Shown piece after piece: positions 29,986 through 32,562 of a stretch of 32,562 bases of DNA. The notes below the pieces were generated by a model. It did no database searches, was not told the DNA's origin, and saw only the letters and a list, made by a program, of their open reading frames with translations. The position numbers and the translations under genes are program-made. Position 1 is the stretch's first letter. The number at the start of each line of letters is the position of its first letter. Source of the stretch: Deltaproteobacteria bacterium (GTDB taxonomy: Bacteria > Desulfobacterota > Syntrophia > Syntrophales > UBA5619); contig JAKAFS010000043.1 of the NCBI GenBank assembly GCA_021817825.1, forward strand, positions 1-32,562, given 5' to 3'.

Positions 29986-31518
29986 ATGCAAGGCTTGAAA
30001 CTTCGCAACTGTTTTACAGCGTTTCTGGTGTTGACTTTCCTGTTTTTTCCGCTGCCCCTCGTGTCTGCGGACAGCCTGGAGTTTAACCCGAACCTCTACA
30101 CCGTGCAGACCTTGACGGCCGCTGCCACCAACGAAACCATCACCTACCGCGCCTATGAAGGCATCGTCTATGTAGCCAATCCCGTGGACGTCAATTATCA
30201 GAAGCTGAACTTCTACGTTCCGGAAGCATACTACGAGGGAGGCTCCATCGGTCGCTACAACGCCCGTACAGCCCCCATCTTCATGCCGAACGGGGTCGGC
30301 GGTTACATGCCGGGCGCCCCCAAGATCCCCGGCGTAAGCGGGACCCCCAGCCGATTTAATGCTCCGGCCATGGCTCTGTCCAAAGGCTATGTCGTGGCGG
30401 CGCCGGCGGTGCGCGGGCGGACTCAATCCTACGGCAAAGCGCCCGCCTTGATCGTGGACCTGAAGGCGGCTGTCCGCTACCTGCGCCATAACGACAGGAT
30501 CATGCCCGGCGATGCCGAGAAGATCGTATCCAACGGCACCAGCGCCGGCGGCGCTCTCTCGTCGCTGATCGGCGCCACCGGAAACAACAAGGACTATGAG
30601 CCTTATCTGAGGGAAATCGGCGCGGCCAAGGGGCACGACGATATCTTTGCCGCCTCCTGCTACTGCCCCATCACGAATCTGGACAACTCGGACAAGGCCT
30701 ACGAGTGGCTGTTCAACGGTATCTGGGCTTACACCTTCCTGGGCGGCGGCATTATGAATGCCGTTCAGATTCAGACCTCCGACGAACTGAAGGCGCTGTT
30801 CCCGGCCTACCTGAATGGTCTGCGGCTCAAGGCTTCCGTGGCGCCCAAGAATGACCATATGAAGGGCCAGGGTCATCTAAAGAAGGGAGCGGCATTACGA
30901 TTGGACGCCGCCGGCGAGGGGTCCTTTAAAGAGTACGTCAAGTCTTTCGCGATGGCCTCGGCGCAAAAAGCCTTGGATGCCGGTGCGATCAATCCCTCCG
31001 ATCCGCAACTGACCTGGATCACCTTCGCAGGCGGAACCGTCACCGACCTCGACCTGGCCGGATATTCCGCATACGACACCAATCCCGCAAAATACGGCAA
31101 AAGAATGAAGCCCGCCAACCCCGCCTTTGACGGTTTTGATGCCATGAGTTGGGAGAACAGCGAGTTCGGCACGGCGACGATTCCCAATCAGCATTTTACC
31201 CAGTACAGCTATGAACACAGTACGGTGGGCGGCTCGCTGGCCGACGCAAAGATCGTGAAGATGCTCAACCCGATGAACTACATCGGCACCAGCGGGACCA
31301 TGACCGCCAAGTACTGGCGGATTCGCCACGGCGCCGTCGACAAAGATACCGCGCTGCCCATCCCCGTCATGCTGGCCACAAAGCTACAGAACAGCGGGTC
31401 GAAGGTTGACTTCGCGATTCCTTGGGGCCAAGGGCACGGCGGAGATTACGACCTGGAGGAACTCTTTGCCTGGATGGACGAGGTTTGCGCTCCCCGCCCC
31501 GGTGGTCATCACGATTGA
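29986..31518 (+). CDS. Secreted tannase/feruloyl-esterase-like alpha/beta hydrolase
   Basis: 510 residues; AAGGAGG lies 8 bases before the ATG. Residues 1-28 form a signal peptide with a hydrophobic core (FTAFLVLTFLFFPLPLV) and a likely cut after VSA. The mature part resembles bacterial subtype B tannases: GIVYVANPVDVNYQKLNFYV, then APIFMPNGVGGYMPG. The nucleophile elbow is SNGTSAGGALSSL with Ser186, the expected GxSxG. A late Asp (RHGAVDKDT) and His (WGQGHGGDYD) complete a likely triad. Such enzymes cleave gallate or hydroxycinnamate esters. The cell envelope or exterior is the place of action. The gene stands alone between two terminator/regulatory regions and is divergent from the corrinoid operon. 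The natural ester is not identifiable. Confidence 0.8.
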   Translation: MQGLKLRNCFTAFLVLTFLFFPLPLVSADSLEFNPNLYTVQTLTAAATNETITYRAYEGIVYVANPVDVNYQKLNFYVPEAYYEGGSIGRYNARTAPIFMPNGVGGYMPGAPKIPGVSGTPSRFNAPAMALSKGYVVAAPAVRGRTQSYGKAPALIVDLKAAVRYLRHNDRIMPGDAEKIVSNGTSAGGALSSLIGATGNNKDYEPYLREIGAAKGHDDIFAASCYCPITNLDNSDKAYEWLFNGIWAYTFLGGGIMNAVQIQTSDELKALFPAYLNGLRLKASVAPKNDHMKGQGHLKKGAALRLDAAGEGSFKEYVKSFAMASAQKALDAGAINPSDPQLTWITFAGGTVTDLDLAGYSAYDTNPAKYGKRMKPANPAFDGFDAMSWENSEFGTATIPNQHFTQYSYEHSTVGGSLADAKIVKMLNPMNYIGTSGTMTAKYWRIRHGAVDKDTALPIPVMLATKLQNSGSKVDFAIPWGQGHGGDYDLEELFAWMDEVCAPRPGGHHD

Positions 31519-31620
31519 TCGAGAAACAGCCCCGCCGCCGATGCCCTCCGGGACGAAGCTTATTGAGCGCAAGAGGGTCTCTCCAGGAGGGTAACGGCAG
31601 AGACTCAGACTAAAAAAGTG

Positions 31621-31650
31621 AAGCCCCCGGCGCAAACCGGGGGCTTTTCG
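31621..31650 (+). terminator. Terminator after the hydrolase gene
   Basis: AAGCCCCCGG (31621-31630) and CCGGGGGCTT (31637-31646) form a perfect 10-bp stem with loop CGCAAA, followed by TTCG. It lies 100 bp after the stop codon. The A-run before it (TAAAAAAGTG) would also let it act on the minus strand. Confidence 0.8.
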
Positions 31651-31778
31651 CTTACAGGAAGAAGGCATGTCGATCCCGGCATGAGGCCCATTATTTGGCC
31701 GGCCCGCTTGACGACCGGGCCGTGTCGGCGCCGTCGCCGGCTCGGCGTCATTTCATTTTACGGACATCTGTGTTAAGG

Positions 31779-31849
31779 ATGCAACATCCAATCCGAAGCG
31801 GGATGCGCGCTGCGTCCCGCCTGCTGGACCACCACGGGAGGTGTTGCAT
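31779..31849 (+). promoter_or_regulatory. Leader hairpin covering the start region of the TPR gene
   Basis: ATGCAACA (31779-31786) pairs perfectly with TGTTGCAT (31842-31849), which contains the first two bases of the start codon and lies just after the GGGAGG ribosome binding site. An inner GCGGGA/TCCCGC stem (31798-31820) would bring the arms together. Folding would hide the start codon. It may control translation, for example by temperature, a ligand or an RNA-binding protein. No known riboswitch consensus is recognised. Confidence 0.4.
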
Positions 31850-32562
31850 GCGTTCCTTTAGTCCCCTGTCGAGGCTGATTGTCGCCGCCCTGTTTATTGT
31901 CCTGCTCTTCCCTGCCCTTGCGGCCGGGCAAGACAGAGCTTCCCGGCGCGGCGTGCCTGTTCAGGCAGCGCCGGACCGGGAAACGGGCAGACCAGGGGGC
32001 GTCGCCCCGTCCCTGGCCGGACCGCCGCTGCCCAGCGGAATCCGGGCGGCGAATCTTACGGCCTCGGGGGAGAAGGCCTACGAGGCCGGCGACTACCGGG
32101 AGGCCCTTTCCTTTTATGAAAAGGCGTTTCTGCTTTGCCAAGACGCAAAGGACGAAAAATGCAGCGCCCAGAGCCTCTTTCAGATGGGAACCGCCTATGA
32201 AAAACTCGGCGACCTGGAGAACTCCTTCGCCCATTTCGAGCAATCCCTGGTTTTTGCCAGAAAGCTACAGGACAAGAAACTGACGGCGGACAACCTGCTT
32301 TTCCTAGGGCTCCACTTTTACGCCAACACCGGCCGGTATGAAAAGGCCCTGGAGAAATCCTTCTTTTGCCTCAATGAAGCGATGGAAACCTATATGGCGC
32401 TCAACGACCGCAATCTCGCCGCGGTCACCATGTTCCACCTGGGCAATGCCATGTCCGGCCTCGGCAAATACGAAGATGCGGCCTTTTTGCACAAGACGGC
32501 CCTGAAGATCGCCGTCGAACGCAAGGACAGCTACGGGGCGGTCCCCAACCTCACCTACCTCG
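31848..32562 (+). CDS. Exported TPR-repeat protein (start only; cut by window edge)
   Basis: ATG at 31848-31850 behind GGGAGG; the frame is open to the window end (238 residues). Residues 1-27 form a signal peptide (LIVAALFIVLLFPALAAG). A Pro/Arg/Gly-rich linker of about 45 residues follows. Then come tetratricopeptide repeats of 38-40 residues: EKAYEAGDYREALSFYEKAF, MGTAYEKLGDLENSFAHFEQ, LGLHFYANTGRYEKALEKSF, and LGNAMSGLGKYEDAAFLHKT. TPRs bind other proteins. Proteins of this build often end in a CHAT peptidase or another effector domain, but the rest is outside the window. It acts in the periplasm or at the surface. Confidence 0.8.
   Translation, partial: MRSFSPLSRLIVAALFIVLLFPALAAGQDRASRRGVPVQAAPDRETGRPGGVAPSLAGPPLPSGIRAANLTASGEKAYEAGDYREALSFYEKAFLLCQDAKDEKCSAQSLFQMGTAYEKLGDLENSFAHFEQSLVFARKLQDKKLTADNLLFLGLHFYANTGRYEKALEKSFFCLNEAMETYMALNDRNLAAVTMFHLGNAMSGLGKYEDAAFLHKTALKIAVERKDSYGAVPNLTYL

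Overview
The window looks like a chromosomal stretch of an anaerobic, flagellated, GC-rich Gram-negative bacterium, most likely a Desulfobacterota (deltaproteobacterial, Syntrophus-like) lineage. This is inferred from the gene families: a corrinoid methyltransferase operon with its reductive activator, flagellar hook genes of proteobacterial type with a FlaF homologue, and several type IV toxin-antitoxin loci. No ribosomal marker is present, so the taxonomic call is only moderate.

Layout. (1) 1-9.3 kb is a flagellar block. The C-terminus of a flagellin reads rightward at the left edge. Opposite to it runs a leftward set: flgD, flgE, flgK, flgL, flaF, an IS3-type orfA remnant, two glycosyltransferase-like genes and a decayed third one that converges on the flagellin. 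This resembles a late hook/filament operon joined to a flagellin-glycosylation cluster. FlgL carries an inserted immunoglobulin-like domain of the kind found in FlgD. (2) 9.3-17.1 kb is accessory DNA ending at an intact tRNA-Leu(CAA). It holds a long gene-poor segment with a possible small RNA, a truncated Fic gene, a broken PLD-type gene, an intact hipBA module with three evenly spaced operators, a decayed AbiE pair, and a second, intact AbiE pair of a different subfamily. The tRNA-Leu 3' half, its terminator and a peptidase C11 fragment are present twice, bracketing the intact AbiE pair. This suggests repeated insertion of small defence modules at one tRNA site. (3) 17.2-20.1 kb holds tRNA-Ala(GGC), an uncharacterised gene, and an EF-hand/membrane protein gene that a G7 tract splits into two frames.

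(4) 20.2-24.95 kb is a leftward four-gene operon with a good sigma-70-type promoter: an ATPase-like/acetyltransferase-like fusion, a HisC-like aminotransferase, an MFS transporter and a second acetyltransferase-like protein. Its product is unknown. (5) 25.1-29.6 kb is a tightly coupled operon: corrinoid protein, URO-D-family methyltransferase, RACo-type activator and a sensor histidine kinase. A promoter overlapped by an inverted repeat precedes it. (6) 30.0-31.5 kb is a divergent, secreted tannase/feruloyl-esterase-like hydrolase with its own terminator. At the right edge is the start of an exported TPR protein whose ribosome binding site lies in a hairpin.

A plausible joint role for (5) and (6) is release of plant-derived aromatic esters outside the cytoplasm and removal of methyl groups inside it. 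That link rests on neighbourhood only.
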